The translations under genes were made by a program, and so were the position numbers. From Saccharum officinarum (lineage: Eukaryota > Streptophyta > Magnoliopsida > Poales > Poaceae), in NCBI GenBank assembly GCA_020631735.1, contig CM036154.1, positions 797,759 through 861,758 on the forward strand: DNA of 64,000 nucleotides, in the 5' to 3' direction. The first letter of the stretch is position 1. Every line of letters starts with the position of its first letter. The notes under the pieces are model-generated. The model saw only the letters and a list, made by a program, of their open reading frames with translations. It searched no databases and had not been told where the DNA came from. This document shows, piece by piece, positions 10,988-22,631 of the stretch.

Positions 10988-13900
10988 ATGGACGGTACTG
11001 GAACTTCCCAAGAAAGGGACAATCCTCCGAATCCCCCACCGTTTCCACCCACCTTGGCAGAAGCTATTGCCGCACTGGTTAATGCCACTACCTTGTTGGC
11101 TCAGAATCAGAATCAGAATGGAAATCAGGGCCGTCGAGGCCGTAACAATGGAGGGGAAACCACTTATGTGGATTTCACCGATACCCGTCCACCAGTGTTC
11201 TCAAAGGCAGATGAGCCGCTAGAGGCGGATGACTGGCTCCGTACCATGGAGCAGAAGTTTGAACTTTTACAGTGCACGGAGCATCAGAAGCCCGTGTTTG
11301 CAGCACAACAGCTTAGAGGTGCCGCAGGGGCGTGGTGGGCGAATCTGGTCGCCGCACGGCCTGCTGGCCACCGTATCACTTGGCAGGAGTTTCGTGAAGC
11401 CTTCAGAGCACATTATATCCCAGATGGTGTCATGGCCATGAAGTTAGAAGAGTTTCTCTCGCTGAAGCAAGGGAACCAGACAGTTCTACAGTATGTGGGC
11501 AAATTCAATCATCTGTCCCAGTATGCAGCGGAATATGTGAACACCGATGCAAAGAAGAAGAGTTGTTTCATGAGAGGTTTGAGTACCAGAATCCAGGAAG
11601 CATTGGTCACCTGCTATAATGCCACTTACCATGAGATAGTCAATGTGGCTATTGCGTCAGAAGAGAAGTCCCGACTGCATAAAGAGTCGAAGAAAAAGAA
11701 GCCAGTGTTTTCTAGCCCGTCTGGTGGCATTAAAAAGCGCCAGAGGTTTGTTTATCACCCTCAGAACCATTTCCGCCCAACTTATCGTCCACCGCAATAC
11801 CAAGCTCAGCCGCAGACGTTTTTCCGTCCTGCCGCAATTCCGCAGTATCCACAGCAGCCGAATGCCCCTGGTATTCGAAACCAGACTCCAGTAACCCATA
11901 ACTTTCCCTGTTACAACTGTGGAAAGCCAGGCCACTTTTCCAAGGACTGCCCGTATCCAAGGCAGTACAATCCCAGTTATCCCAGAGCTCCCGTACCGCA
12001 ACAGCAACAACCTCAGAGCAAGAATAATAACCTGAATGTTCAGAAGGGTAAGGGTGAGAAGAAGAAGACCGGACGTGTGTTCTACACTCAAGCAAGTGTA
12101 ATCCCAGAGGGAGAACCTGTTATGATGGGTATGTTCCCTGTTGCTAATCATCCAGCAGTACTGTTATTTGATTCAGGTGCATCGCATACATTCATAAATC
12201 GCACCTTTGTTGTTAAGCATGACATTCCAATTATGGGAACACAAGAAGATTTCTTTATCCAGTCGCCCGGGGGACGACTGTGTACTAAGGAGATGGTACG
12301 TGACGTACCTATAGAGTTAGGTGGGCATATATTTCCTACCTCAATGATAATATTACAGAAACAGGATATAGATGTAATCCTGGGTATGAATTGGATGTAC
12401 CAAAGAGGAGCCCTTATAGATGCACTGCATAGAACTATAAGGTTGAACCTGCCAGATAATAAATCTCATCTTCTTATCCAACTTCCTATCCCAAAGAGAA
12501 CAGTTGAAAGGATATGTGCAACTTCAGTACAGGAGATTTGTGATATACCGGTAGTCTGTGAATTTCCAGATGTGTTTCCAGATGATCTACCAGGTCTGCC
12601 ACCAGACAGAGATGTAGAATTTGTGATTGAGTTAAAACCGGGTACTGCCCCAATATCCCGGAGAGCTTACAGAATGCCACCCAATGAATTGGCAGAACTT
12701 AAGGATCAATTACAAGAGTTACGTGACAAAGGTTTTATCAGACCCAGTTCCTCACCTTGGGGATGTCCAGCTCTTTTTGTCAAGAAGAAAGATCAGACTT
12801 TAAGGATGTGTGTTGACTATCGACCGCTGAATGAAGTAACCATTAAGAATAAATATCCGTTGCCTCGCATTGATCTACTCTTTGATCAGCTTGCGGGGGC
12901 AAAGGTATTTTCAAAGATCGATCTTCGGTCAGGGTACCATCAAATCAAGATTCGACCTGAAGATATCCCAAAGACTGCATTCACTACCAGATATGGACTG
13001 TATGAGTACCTAGTTATGTCTTTTGGTCTCACCAATGCACCGGCACATTTCATGTATCTGATGAACTCAGTTTTCATGCCGGAGCTTGACAAATTTGTGG
13101 TTGTGTTTATTGATGATATTCTGGTATACTCCAAAAGTGAAGAAGAACATGTTGAGCATCTCAGAGTTGTTCTGACTCGTCTGAGAGATCACCAACTGTA
13201 TGCCAAGTTCAGTAAATGTGAGTTTTGGTTAAGAGAAGTGCAATTCTTAGGACATGTGTTGTCAGCCGAAGGAGTAGCAGTAGATCCTGGCAAGGTGGAA
13301 GATATTCTGAATTGGAAACCACCAATCTCAGTTCATGAAGTCCGAAGTTTTCTGGGAATGGCGGGTTATTACCGTCGATTCATACCTGACTTTTCAAAGG
13401 TAGCCAAGCCAATCACAGAGTTGTTGAAGAATCAAACTAAGTTCATATGGTCTCCAGAATGTGAGAAAGCTTTTAGAATTTTAAAGAAGTCATTGACAAC
13501 TGCTCCAGTTTTGGCACAACCAGATATAGAAAAGCCATTTGATGTTTACTGTGATGCCTCGGGTATTGGCCTTGGTTGTGTATTGATGCAAGAAGGCAGA
13601 GTCATTGCTTATGCCTCGAGACAGTTGAAGCGTCATGAAGAACATTATCCGACACATGATCTTGAACTAGCAGCTGTGGTTCATGCATTGAAAATTTGGC
13701 GTCATTACTTGTTAGGTAATACTTGCCACATGTATACAGATCACAAGAGCTTAAAGTATATCTTTACTCAGTCAGAGTTGAATATGAGGCAAAGAAGGTG
13801 GCTTGAGTTAATAAAGGACTATGATTTAGAAGTGCACTATCACCCTGGAAAAGCAAATGTTGTTGCTGATGCACTCAGTAGAAAGAATCATTGCAATTGC

Positions 13901-15439
13901 ATTACTGTGAAGCCAATGGATTACAGTTTATGTTATGAATTAGAAAAGCTGAATATTGAAATAGTTCAACAAGGTCAGTTGACTAATGTCACAGTAGAAT
14001 CAACAATCAAAGATCAGATTGTGTCTGCTCAGAGAAAGAATTCCGGAGTAGCTCACATCAAAGAAAAAGTTAGAACGGGTCAACAGACAGATTTCAGTAT
14101 TGATGATGCAGATGTGTTGTGGTTTAAGAACCGGTTAGTGGTCCCAAAGGTTCCAGAGTTACGTCAGCTCATTCTTGATGAAGCACATAGCACAAGGTTT
14201 TCTATTCATCCAGGAAGTAATAAGATGTATCAAGATTTGAAACAGAAATTCTGGTGGACCAAAATGAAAATTGAGATTGCCAAATATGTGGCCAGATGTG
14301 ACACTTGTTGTAAGGTGAAGGCAGTACACCTGAAGTCGGCAGGAATGTTACAACCCTTGCCCATTCCATCCTGGAAATGGGAAGATATCAGTATGGATTT
14401 CATTACTGGGTTACCCAAGACCTCAAGAGGCTTTGATTCAATTTGGGTCATTGTGGACCGACTGACAAAGTCATCTCATTTTATTCCAGTTAAGGTGGAC
14501 TATTCTGCTATAACTTATGCAAGAATTTATATTGCACGAATCCTGAGTCTTCATGGGGTACCAAAGACCATTGTATCAGATAGAGGTACTCAGTTTGTTA
14601 ACAAATTTTGGAGACACCTACATGAGTCCCTGGGTACAAAACTTTTGCATAGTACCGCTTATCATCCACAAACAAGTGGTCAGACTGAAAGGGTCAATCA
14701 AATTCTAGAAGACATGTTAAGGTCATGTGCACTTAATTATTCAGACACTTGGGACGAGTGGTTACCTTTAGCAGAATTCTCCTATAATAATAGTTATCAA
14801 GAGAGTATCAAAATGGCACCGTTTGAGGCATTGTATGGCCGTAGGTGCAGAACTCCATTGAATTGGTCAGAACCGGGAGAAAGATGGTTTTTCGGTGTTG
14901 ATCTTGTGAAACAAACAGAAGAAAAAGTTAGGCAGATCCAGAATAATTTGAAAGTGGCTCAGTCCAGGCAAAAGAGTTATGCTGATAAAAGGCGTAGACC
15001 TTTGGTATTCCAAGTAGGGGATTATGTTTATCTAAAAGTATCACCCATGAAAGGAGTTAGCAGATTTGGAGTCAAAGGCAAACTCGCACCACGTTATATT
15101 GGTCCTTTTCAAATCATTCAACAATGTGGAAAGGTGGCATATAAGTTAAAGCTGCCTGAACAACTGTCAGCCGTGCACAATGTATTTCATGTATCACAAA
15201 TGAAGAAGTGTCTACAAGTACATGATCAAGTGGTTGATGTTGAGGGAGTTGAACTTGAACCGGATTTGACATATTCTGAACATCCTGTCAGAGTTTTGGA
15301 TCAAAAAGATCGTGTTACCCGAAGTAGAACAACTAAATGGTACAGAATACAGTGGAATCAACATTCAGAAGAGGAAGCCACCTGGGAAACGGAGGATTAT
15401 CTGTTAGAGAATTTCCCGGAGTTCTTTGCTTCTATCTAG
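10988..15439 (+). CDS. Intact Gag-Pol polyprotein of element B (1483 aa)
   Basis: One uninterrupted ORF encodes, in order: Gag (conserved part from about residue 66, TRPPVF), a CCHC zinc knuckle ([14 protein letters not shown], about 308), aspartic protease (FDSGAS, about 395), reverse transcriptase (VDYRPLN about 615; FIDDIL about 707), RNase H (CDAS about 854; [13 protein letters not shown]), an integrase zinc-binding region with CDTCC, an integrase core with three acidic residues ([20 protein letters not shown]; the second Asp and the Glu are separated by exactly 35 residues) and a C-terminal chromodomain (about 1434-1483, with WYRIQW and ATWE). All catalytic motifs are present, so the element may be competent or only recently silenced. 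Gag and Pol share one frame, so no frameshift is needed. The start ATG follows an ACAACAG acceptor-like sequence. Confidence 0.96.
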   Translation: MDGTGTSQERDNPPNPPPFPPTLAEAIAALVNATTLLAQNQNQNGNQGRRGRNNGGETTYVDFTDTRPPVFSKADEPLEADDWLRTMEQKFELLQCTEHQKPVFAAQQLRGAAGAWWANLVAARPAGHRITWQEFREAFRAHYIPDGVMAMKLEEFLSLKQGNQTVLQYVGKFNHLSQYAAEYVNTDAKKKSCFMRGLSTRIQEALVTCYNATYHEIVNVAIASEEKSRLHKESKKKKPVFSSPSGGIKKRQRFVYHPQNHFRPTYRPPQYQAQPQTFFRPAAIPQYPQQPNAPGIRNQTPVTHNFPCYNCGKPGHFSKDCPYPRQYNPSYPRAPVPQQQQPQSKNNNLNVQKGKGEKKKTGRVFYTQASVIPEGEPVMMGMFPVANHPAVLLFDSGASHTFINRTFVVKHDIPIMGTQEDFFIQSPGGRLCTKEMVRDVPIELGGHIFPTSMIILQKQDIDVILGMNWMYQRGALIDALHRTIRLNLPDNKSHLLIQLPIPKRTVERICATSVQEICDIPVVCEFPDVFPDDLPGLPPDRDVEFVIELKPGTAPISRRAYRMPPNELAELKDQLQELRDKGFIRPSSSPWGCPALFVKKKDQTLRMCVDYRPLNEVTIKNKYPLPRIDLLFDQLAGAKVFSKIDLRSGYHQIKIRPEDIPKTAFTTRYGLYEYLVMSFGLTNAPAHFMYLMNSVFMPELDKFVVVFIDDILVYSKSEEEHVEHLRVVLTRLRDHQLYAKFSKCEFWLREVQFLGHVLSAEGVAVDPGKVEDILNWKPPISVHEVRSFLGMAGYYRRFIPDFSKVAKPITELLKNQTKFIWSPECEKAFRILKKSLTTAPVLAQPDIEKPFDVYCDASGIGLGCVLMQEGRVIAYASRQLKRHEEHYPTHDLELAAVVHALKIWRHYLLGNTCHMYTDHKSLKYIFTQSELNMRQRRWLELIKDYDLEVHYHPGKANVVADALSRKNHCNCITVKPMDYSLCYELEKLNIEIVQQGQLTNVTVESTIKDQIVSAQRKNSGVAHIKEKVRTGQQTDFSIDDADVLWFKNRLVVPKVPELRQLILDEAHSTRFSIHPGSNKMYQDLKQKFWWTKMKIEIAKYVARCDTCCKVKAVHLKSAGMLQPLPIPSWKWEDISMDFITGLPKTSRGFDSIWVIVDRLTKSSHFIPVKVDYSAITYARIYIARILSLHGVPKTIVSDRGTQFVNKFWRHLHESLGTKLLHSTAYHPQTSGQTERVNQILEDMLRSCALNYSDTWDEWLPLAEFSYNNSYQESIKMAPFEALYGRRCRTPLNWSEPGERWFFGVDLVKQTEEKVRQIQNNLKVAQSRQKSYADKRRRPLVFQVGDYVYLKVSPMKGVSRFGVKGKLAPRYIGPFQIIQQCGKVAYKLKLPEQLSAVHNVFHVSQMKKCLQVHDQVVDVEGVELEPDLTYSEHPVRVLDQKDRVTRSRTTKWYRIQWNQHSEEEATWETEDYLLENFPEFFASI

Positions 15440-15596
15440 GTTGCAATTTCCTCTTTAAACTGTAACCTATCCTTTTAAAATCTTTGTAATGCAGAAAACC
15501 CCTACCTGTTTTGTAGACAAGTCTTGGACGTGTTTGCTTGACACGTTTCCTTTTCTATTACTTAACTCAAGGCTTTAAATCTCGGGACGAGATTTC

Positions 15597-15612
15597 TTTA
15601 AGGGGGAAGGGC
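15597..15612 (+). other. Polypurine tract of element B
   Basis: TTTAAGGGGGAAGGGC lies directly before the 3' LTR and is the expected primer for plus-strand synthesis. A 15-base palindrome, ATCTCGGGACGAGAT, precedes it at about 15580-15594. Confidence 0.8.
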
Positions 15613-18600
15613 TGTAACACCCCGGGTGTTATAGTGCTAATTAATCTGCCATGTCATCATAATGCATTGCAAAGCATCCCTGTTAGGTTAACCTTGTTAT
15701 GCATCAACTAAAACAAGTTTACTTATCTAGGTTGAATGTGTTTCTCAGTGGTGTGCTCCGAACCCGAAAACCCTAATTTTTAATACCACCGCAAATGCTT
15801 AGTCCATGCCCTGCGTAATTTGAGGTGTGCGACTGTGTTGCACACTAGTGTCAAGTGTAGGGTATGAGCTCAAGTACAACCTCTAAAATGAAACTCCAAA
15901 TTTGAGTTTGAATTGGAGTCCCAAAACTTGTCACGAGTTTTCCGATTCGAATTCGAATTCAAAATTGGGGAAAAATGTAAAAGAATTTTAAAAGCTAATT
16001 GGTCAACCAAGAGTGGCATTTGGTCAACCATGTCATGTTGGTCCAAATGATGCCCTTGGGTGAGGTTTTGATCGCTAAGTAATCACAAATCAAAGTAGCA
16101 ACAAATTCCAATTTAAAATTCCTCCGAAAACCCTAAATTTCAAAACCCTGTTTTACCCCTTTTGAAATAATTCAAAATCTAAGCAAAATTTGGGAAAAAG
16201 TTCAAAACCAAGTTTGTAGAACTTTTCAAGGGCTACAACTTTGGTGTTTTGAGTTTTCAAAGTTTTAGTGTAAAATGTGGAGCAATTTTGAAAATAAACA
16301 AATTTCAGTTTTGACTCATTTTTGTCCCCAAACTAAGATTTCAAAATGGAGGCAGAATTTGAAAAAGTTTTGAACAGCAAAGTTGTAGGTCTGGTCAAGA
16401 TATACAACTTTGATGTTTGGAGATTTTGAAGTTTCAATATAAAATCAAAAGTAATTTCTAAATTACCAAATCTGAAAAATGTGTCCCCTTTTGAATTTAA
16501 ACTCAAATTTCAAAATCCAGTGAGAATTTGAAAAAGTGTTCAATACAAAACTTGTAGAGCTTGAAATTCTGAAGATTTCATAGATTGGAAGTTTTTCAAG
16601 TTGTTACATGAATTTGAGAGTAATTTTAGAAAACAGTTTGAAAATTCAAAATTTGGGGGGGTGCTACAGTGCCGCGCCAATGGCGGCCGGCCACCGCGCG
16701 GTATGGGCGCCGGCGAGCCGCCGTGGCCGCCCAGACCCTTCGCGCGCGGTCGAGAACGCCAGCGCGACGACGCGAGCAGTCCGGCTCTGTAGTCGCGACC
16801 GCCTTCTATAAATACATGAGTTCACAGTGACGTTTACCATTTTTCGCCACCGCCGCCACCGCAGCTCCGCCGCTCGCCGCTGCCGCCACCAGGCCATCTC
16901 CGGCCACGCCAGTCGCACCAACAGCATCGCCGCATCCTCACGCACCTCGTGAACCACCCAAGCCAGCTTGACTTCGCCTGGATCACCGCAGCCACCGCCT
17001 CCCGTGCTCAACTCCGGCGACTGCCCGCCATCCTCGCCTTCCCGTGGCCAGACCACTCCAGCCGCTCCCCGTCGCCACCGAGAGCTTCACTGCAACCGCG
17101 GTGAGCCGCTGATGCTTCCCGACCCTTCAATTTAGCCTCTACCGCTTTGTAGTCACCGGCGTACTACTCCCGTGACCACCGTGCCGCCATCGCCGTCGCT
17201 CGTTAGTCGTTAGAGCTCGAGCCAGGATGTTTAGAAGCAAAACGGAGTCGTGGGGTGGTGTAGATGATGATGGTAGGGTCAGTTTGTTGACCGAAGCTCC
17301 GGTCACCGGCCGGCCACCGCGCGAAGGTGAGCGAGCGCGCGGGAGTGAGAGGGAGAGCGAGAGGAGGGTGATGACATGCGGGGCCGGCTTGTCAGCGAGC
17401 GCAGAGAGAGAGAGCGCGCGCGGGTGAGCGAGCGGGCTGGGCCGCCTGCTGGGCCGCGCGGCTGGGCCGAGCGCGAGTGCGGGCGCGGGCGTGCGCGAGC
17501 GGGCCGACCAGCTGGGCCGGACCGCGGGAGAAAGGAAGAATCGGCCCGATTTCGTTTTTGTTTTTCTTTTTCAAATAAATGAATAGTTTAGTTATTTGTT
17601 TATTTCATTAAAAATTGTGTAGAGTTCCAAAATTCATGAAAATTTTTGTGTAGGCTTCTCAATGTATAAACTATCTAGGAAAAATGTTAAATCATGAATT
17701 TGAATACTTTGTGCAGTAGAATTAATTAGTTCTAATAAAGATTAAATGCAACTTCCATGAATTTTAATAATTAATTTATTAATCCAAAAATGATGAAATT
17801 TATTATGACACTGTTATAAATCATTCTTAATCCATAGAAAAAGTTTGAGCTTGATTAGGTAAAATTTGATTAACTTCTAATTATGTCCTAATTATTTAAA
17901 TAATAAATAAATGTTAATTTAAGAACTTTAAGTGTTGTGTGCCTTTTGATTGAGTGATGTCCTTAGGTCACTACCCTTTGGTGATCTCTAGCACCTTAAT
18001 TTCATGATTGAGCTTGTTAGTAACTTGTTTAGGTTAAAGCTGGTATCGCTGGAATCGTCGCTACTAGTTATTAGGTTTTCAGTTTGCGACTGTACCGCGA
18101 AGGAAGTGTACTCCAGTCGTAACTCGTAGCATGTTATCATTAAGCGTCATGTTTATCATCGAGCATCATGTTAAAGCATGTTATGTGTTCATGTAGTCTC
18201 TGCTTTCGAAGAAGTCAAAGCCGTCGAGCCAGTTTCCGGAGAAGAGCGATCGTCGGTGGGTTTTGGACCTGACGTTGGAGTTCTCGGGTCTGAGTCAGTC
18301 GTCGTGTCCGAGCAAGGCAAGCCTCGGTGCATTTAAACCCTACCTTGAATTTTACAAATGTTTTATTATTTATAATATGGTTTACTGCATTAAGTAATTA
18401 GGAGTTGAGTGATAACCCAATTGCTGCATTATCATCCTTGATTATTGTGATATCAACCTTGATACCTGTTTTATGGAAAATACGTAGTATGCTTCGCTAT
18501 GCTTAGAAGTTAAGCTTTTAAATGCAATGTTTATATAGCCATGACGGCATATTGAATGAAGATTGAAATATGAGAATGAACTTGAAAGATCGGGCGGGTG

Positions 18601-19378
18601 GTTTGGCCACTACTAACATGCATTGGGAAAGGAGTCTCAATGTAGTGTTTCCACCTTGTCAGTTAAGGTCCGTTCGTTGTAAGCCTATTGTGTTCAAGAC
18701 TTTGCAACTAGCTTCATGCCTTGGGTAAGCCAAAATGTTGGTGATTCCATTACGAGAACGTCTAACCTCGCACTGGGAGTGGAGAGATGGCGAGAGTAGC
18801 GTGTACCCTCGGGGCTAGAATTTGGTCGGGTTCGAGGGGTACTGTACTCTCGGGTGGCGATGGACACGTTCTGGTTTTGGGAGATCTAAATGAGGGTTGA
18901 TATATGCAAGATTTGGTTCTACATATGTCGTGAGGTTAGGGATCCCCAGCTGGGTATAATCGGTTCGAATCGTCGTTGCTCCTCGGTTATGGAGACTTGA
19001 TCACCTGACTTGCATCGTAGTTAAGAACTGGAATTGAGAGAAAGAATGAGAAAGGTTTTGATGATAATTACTTTGATCTAGATTAGGATCACTTAGATTT
19101 GGTTAATGAACCATCAATGGTAAAAGTAAAATGTTGAAGATAAGGATCTACTTTAGTAAGCTTTTCTGCAAAGGAAAATCTTGATTCTAGAATACCCGTA
19201 CCTTGATTCTCTAAAGCTAGCATGCCCTTGGAGTCTTTGTCTTAGTCGGGTAAGTCTTGTTTAGTAACCTCAAGTACTCAAGGTTTGTTAACCCCTTGTT
19301 GTAGGTGCGGTTCATGAACAAGTCTGCTTCGAGCCTTGTTGCATGACCGTCGTGGTTGAAGAAAGCGACGACGAGTAG
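15613..19378 (+). repeat. 3' LTR of element B, truncated on the right
   Basis: It starts TGTAACACCCCGGGTGTTA and follows the 5' LTR closely up to GACGACGAGTAG at 19378. The last ~330 bases of the LTR (matching 9565-9892) are missing because another LTR terminus starts at 19379. The missing end is not found elsewhere in the window. Differences from the 5' LTR are scattered single bases. Confidence 0.9.
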
Positions 19379-22300
19379 TGTAACACCTCAAGTGTTTAGC
19401 TCCTTAATTGCATTGCATTTGCATAAGCATAAGCATGCACCATGCATATTATTTTATGTGATGCAACAACTGTGATTGTTTTAGAAATTTTATTTGGCTC
19501 ACATCATGTGATACGTGATAGTTGGTGTGACAAAAAGGTAGAGTGGCCAATTATGTCCTACAACACCTTAGTTATACTTAGGGTAACTCGTGGAGCAAGG
19601 TTCATGTTGGCCAAAATTACTAAAGTGCCCTCCAAGAGGTGGTTGACCACCCTTTTGATCCTAGGATGCTCTAGTTTGACCAATTAAAAAGTCCAGCTTA
19701 GAAATCTTGCATGGAGAAGCAACCTTAAGCAAAGTTGTAGAGAATTTTATAAGGAACAAAAGTTCTAATATGGCCATCTCATGAAAATGACCAGAACATG
19801 CTCAAAAATGGCCCACAAGTCAGCTTGAGTGGTGATCAACACTTAGAAAAAATTCTAAGTCTGGAAATTTGGACTTTTCAATTTTATTGTACCCCACTTT
19901 GACACCTTATAACTCACAAACCAGGCCAAACCAGTCCTTGAGCCAATTGACAAAGTTGGAGCCCTCATGTAGCTCTACAACATTGTCCACATCACCCAAG
20001 CCTGGTTCCCAACGGTTTATGAGTTAGCGTGCTTCGAAAATCAAGTTTCAGTCGGGAGAAAGTAACTGAAACTCAGTTCAGATTTCGTGTGCCTCACTTT
20101 GGAGCGTTGTATCTCACTAACCAAGCCGAATTGGCTCACGACCCTATTGGCAATGTTGAAGCCCTCACGTAGCTCTACACTTTTGTTAACTACGGCTCTC
20201 ACCGAATCAGCCTCGATCACGAGCTATGAGGCGATGAAATCCCTCTGTCAGTCGAGCTTGATGGCACCATTCGCCTCGTTCAGTTCGTCAGTGAAGGGGG
20301 AGTGGCCGACCGGCCACAGGGCCTCGCCAACGCGTGGAGACGCGGTGGCGGCCGTATGCCGGCCCTGGCCCCACCGGCCAGACCACGGTGCCTTCAACAC
20401 TGCCACGACGCGTCGAGGCGGCCTCCATTCCTTTCCCCTCCCTCTTCCGGTTTCAAAACGCCAGAACCGAGCCGCCATTGCCGCTCCACCTCCGGCGAGC
20501 TCGCGCGCGTGTTCCACTGCATCACCGCCCACCAAATCACGCCAATTCCTCCGCCTCACCACCCTACACCTCCTCGACCCACCGACGGCCTTGATTGAAC
20601 TCAAGGTGAGCCCCATTGTTACCTCCACCATTCCCGAGAGGCCACCGGAGCTCCGCCATGGAGGCTCACCGTGGCCGGGGTAGCTCGGGCCTCTCTCCGT
20701 CTTCCCTTCCTACCTCAATAGCTCCGCCTAGCTGCAGTGAAGCTCGTACCGAGCTTAGCTGGGACCGTGCGGCCTCACCGGCGGCGGTACACCGCCACCC
20801 GACCCTCACCGGCCACCGCTCGCGGTGGCGAGCCCCTCCCACTCCAACCCAAGCCATCCTTCTTGCACGAATCGAAGCACCATGTGACGGAGAACGCGAG
20901 GGTGTGCTTGGTTTCCCGAGCGAGCTCCCCTCCGACGAGCTTGAGCTCGTCGGAGCTCGCGGTTCGCCGCCCCTCTGCCTTCTGTCACTAACCGCGGGGA
21001 CCCACCTGTCAGGTGCCGCGTGTGGGTGGGAGCCCGAGCGGGCTGCGCGCGCGCCGTGGGCCGCGTCCTTTCCCGGGCCGGCCCAGTATAAAAGGAGATC
21101 TTTTTCATTTTTATTTATTTTTGCTATAGAATTTTGGTTAAGTTTGGAAAATGTAGATCTAGGGTTTTACTTGCCCAAAAATTATGAGATAAATTTTGTT
21201 GGGATCTACAGGATGTGTAGTATTTTAGAAAAATATAAATTTGATATGTGATGTTTGTTTTCTGGGATATTTAAATAGGTCCTTGAAATGTGTTTTAAAT
21301 CACATGCAAACTTGTTTAAATTATATCTTGAGTTTCAGTGTTTCAAAAATTATAAAATTTGGTGAGTAGGCTAATTTATACTTGCTCTAGCCTTGGTAAA
21401 AAATTTGGGCAGTAGTGCTTAAGTACTTTTCAAGTTATCAAGCTATCTTGTGATTCTAGGAAATACTTAAATGAATTTTAGTAATTTTTCTACATGTGCA
21501 ATGTTCTTATAAATTTTTGGAGAATATCTTGGTACCCTAGAGTGTCTAAGAAAATTAAGAAATCTGTTGTTTGACACTTTTTACTGTGCTTTGTTATTTA
21601 TACAAAAATCAGCCTTTTTGGCTTGGGAATTTGGTGTGGGAAGTTCCTGTGAATAAATTTAGTTCAAAATTTTACAGTAGCCTCTTTTTTGGTCAGAGAG
21701 TCTCCTATAATTTTTGTAGAATTTTAGGAGCAGTTTACATATATGTTTGAAATTCCACTTAATTACTTAAGTAAATTAAGAAATGGGTTTGAATAAATAT
21801 TCTAGGTGGGCACACCTTACTTGCTGGTGTTTTTGTGACCTTTGTGAACTTATAGTAGTATTAGTTTGGTCTTAAAGAATGTTTGCCACATCAATAAATA
21901 TTTAATCTTTGCAATTTTAGGTTTTCTGGACAGCTGATAGTATTTCTAGGTTTGACCTTGGATAAAGGTGGTTGCTGGAAAACTTGTAAATACCAAAGTT
22001 GTAGTAAAATTTGTAAATGAGCTTGTGTCAAAATTTGAGAGCATTTGGCTTAGTAGTTTGGGAGTTACTGCTGTTTAAAGTGACAAGTCCAGAATTGACT
22101 GCTCTCTGTTTAGAGAGAACAGATTCTGGAACTTTAGAATTTCGACTAGGTAAACTTTGTAATTTAGTGTTGTGATCTGAAAACATTTTGTGGTACATTT
22201 CTTAAGCTTTCCAGATTGTCCTAGATCATATCTTTTGAAGTTGGGATTCTCCAGTTGTGTTAGAATCTTTGAGCTGCTGTCCAGAATATCTTACTGTGGT

Positions 22301-22631
22301 AACCTAAGTAATATTACTCTTGTATTGTTAGGTGTTAGGGCCTTAACCGAAGAAGAACAGCTGTATCTTAGGTTGAGTAGCTTAGGTAAGTACTTCTCCT
22401 CCGGAGAAGAGATTTGCACGTACTAATAAAGTAACTTGAATAGAGTATTTTATTTTTGAAATGCATTTCATTCCGAGCATGTTGCACCCATTTATACATC
22501 CATGATATTTATTGTGCATTCATGCAATAGGTGTACCGGAGGGGGTAACTCTCCTCGAGTTCGAGCTGGTGATTCCGGAGGAAATCCAGGACCAGCCGGA
22601 GCAGCTAGAGGAACCAGCCGGCGATGAAGCT
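19379..22631 (+). repeat. Left part of a third-family LTR (family C)
   Basis: It starts TGTAACACCTCAAGTGTTTAG, an LTR terminus related to those of A and B. It has a GC-rich block (20300-21080) with a donor-like CAAG/GTGAG at 20606, a TATAAAAG box at 21087-21094, a long AT-rich part, and finally an AG-preceded acidic reading frame (about 22533-22631) like those in the A and B LTRs. It is cut at 22632 by element A2. The C element's right part, interior and second LTR are absent. No coding sequence beyond the short acidic frame is supported. Confidence 0.75.
21087..21094 (+). promoter_or_regulatory. TATA-like box in LTR C
   Basis: TATAAAAG lies at the junction between GC-rich and AT-rich LTR sequence. 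No transcript is evident downstream. It could be chance. Confidence 0.35.

Larger units (their letters stand above)
5795..19378 (+). mobile_element. Ty3/gypsy chromovirus element B (Tekay/Del-like), 3' LTR truncated
   Basis: This LTR retrotransposon has a 5' LTR (5795-9892), a primer-binding site, an extra ORF, one intact gag-pol ORF, a polypurine tract and a 3' LTR (from 15613) that is broken at 19378 by the next insertion. Gene order protease-RT-RNase H-integrase with a C-terminal chromodomain places it in the Ty3/gypsy chromoviruses. The LTRs differ only by scattered substitutions, so insertion was recent. It sits in the A1 integrase region; the five bases before it are GAAAG, and the matching right-hand copy is not in the window. 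Confidence 0.93.
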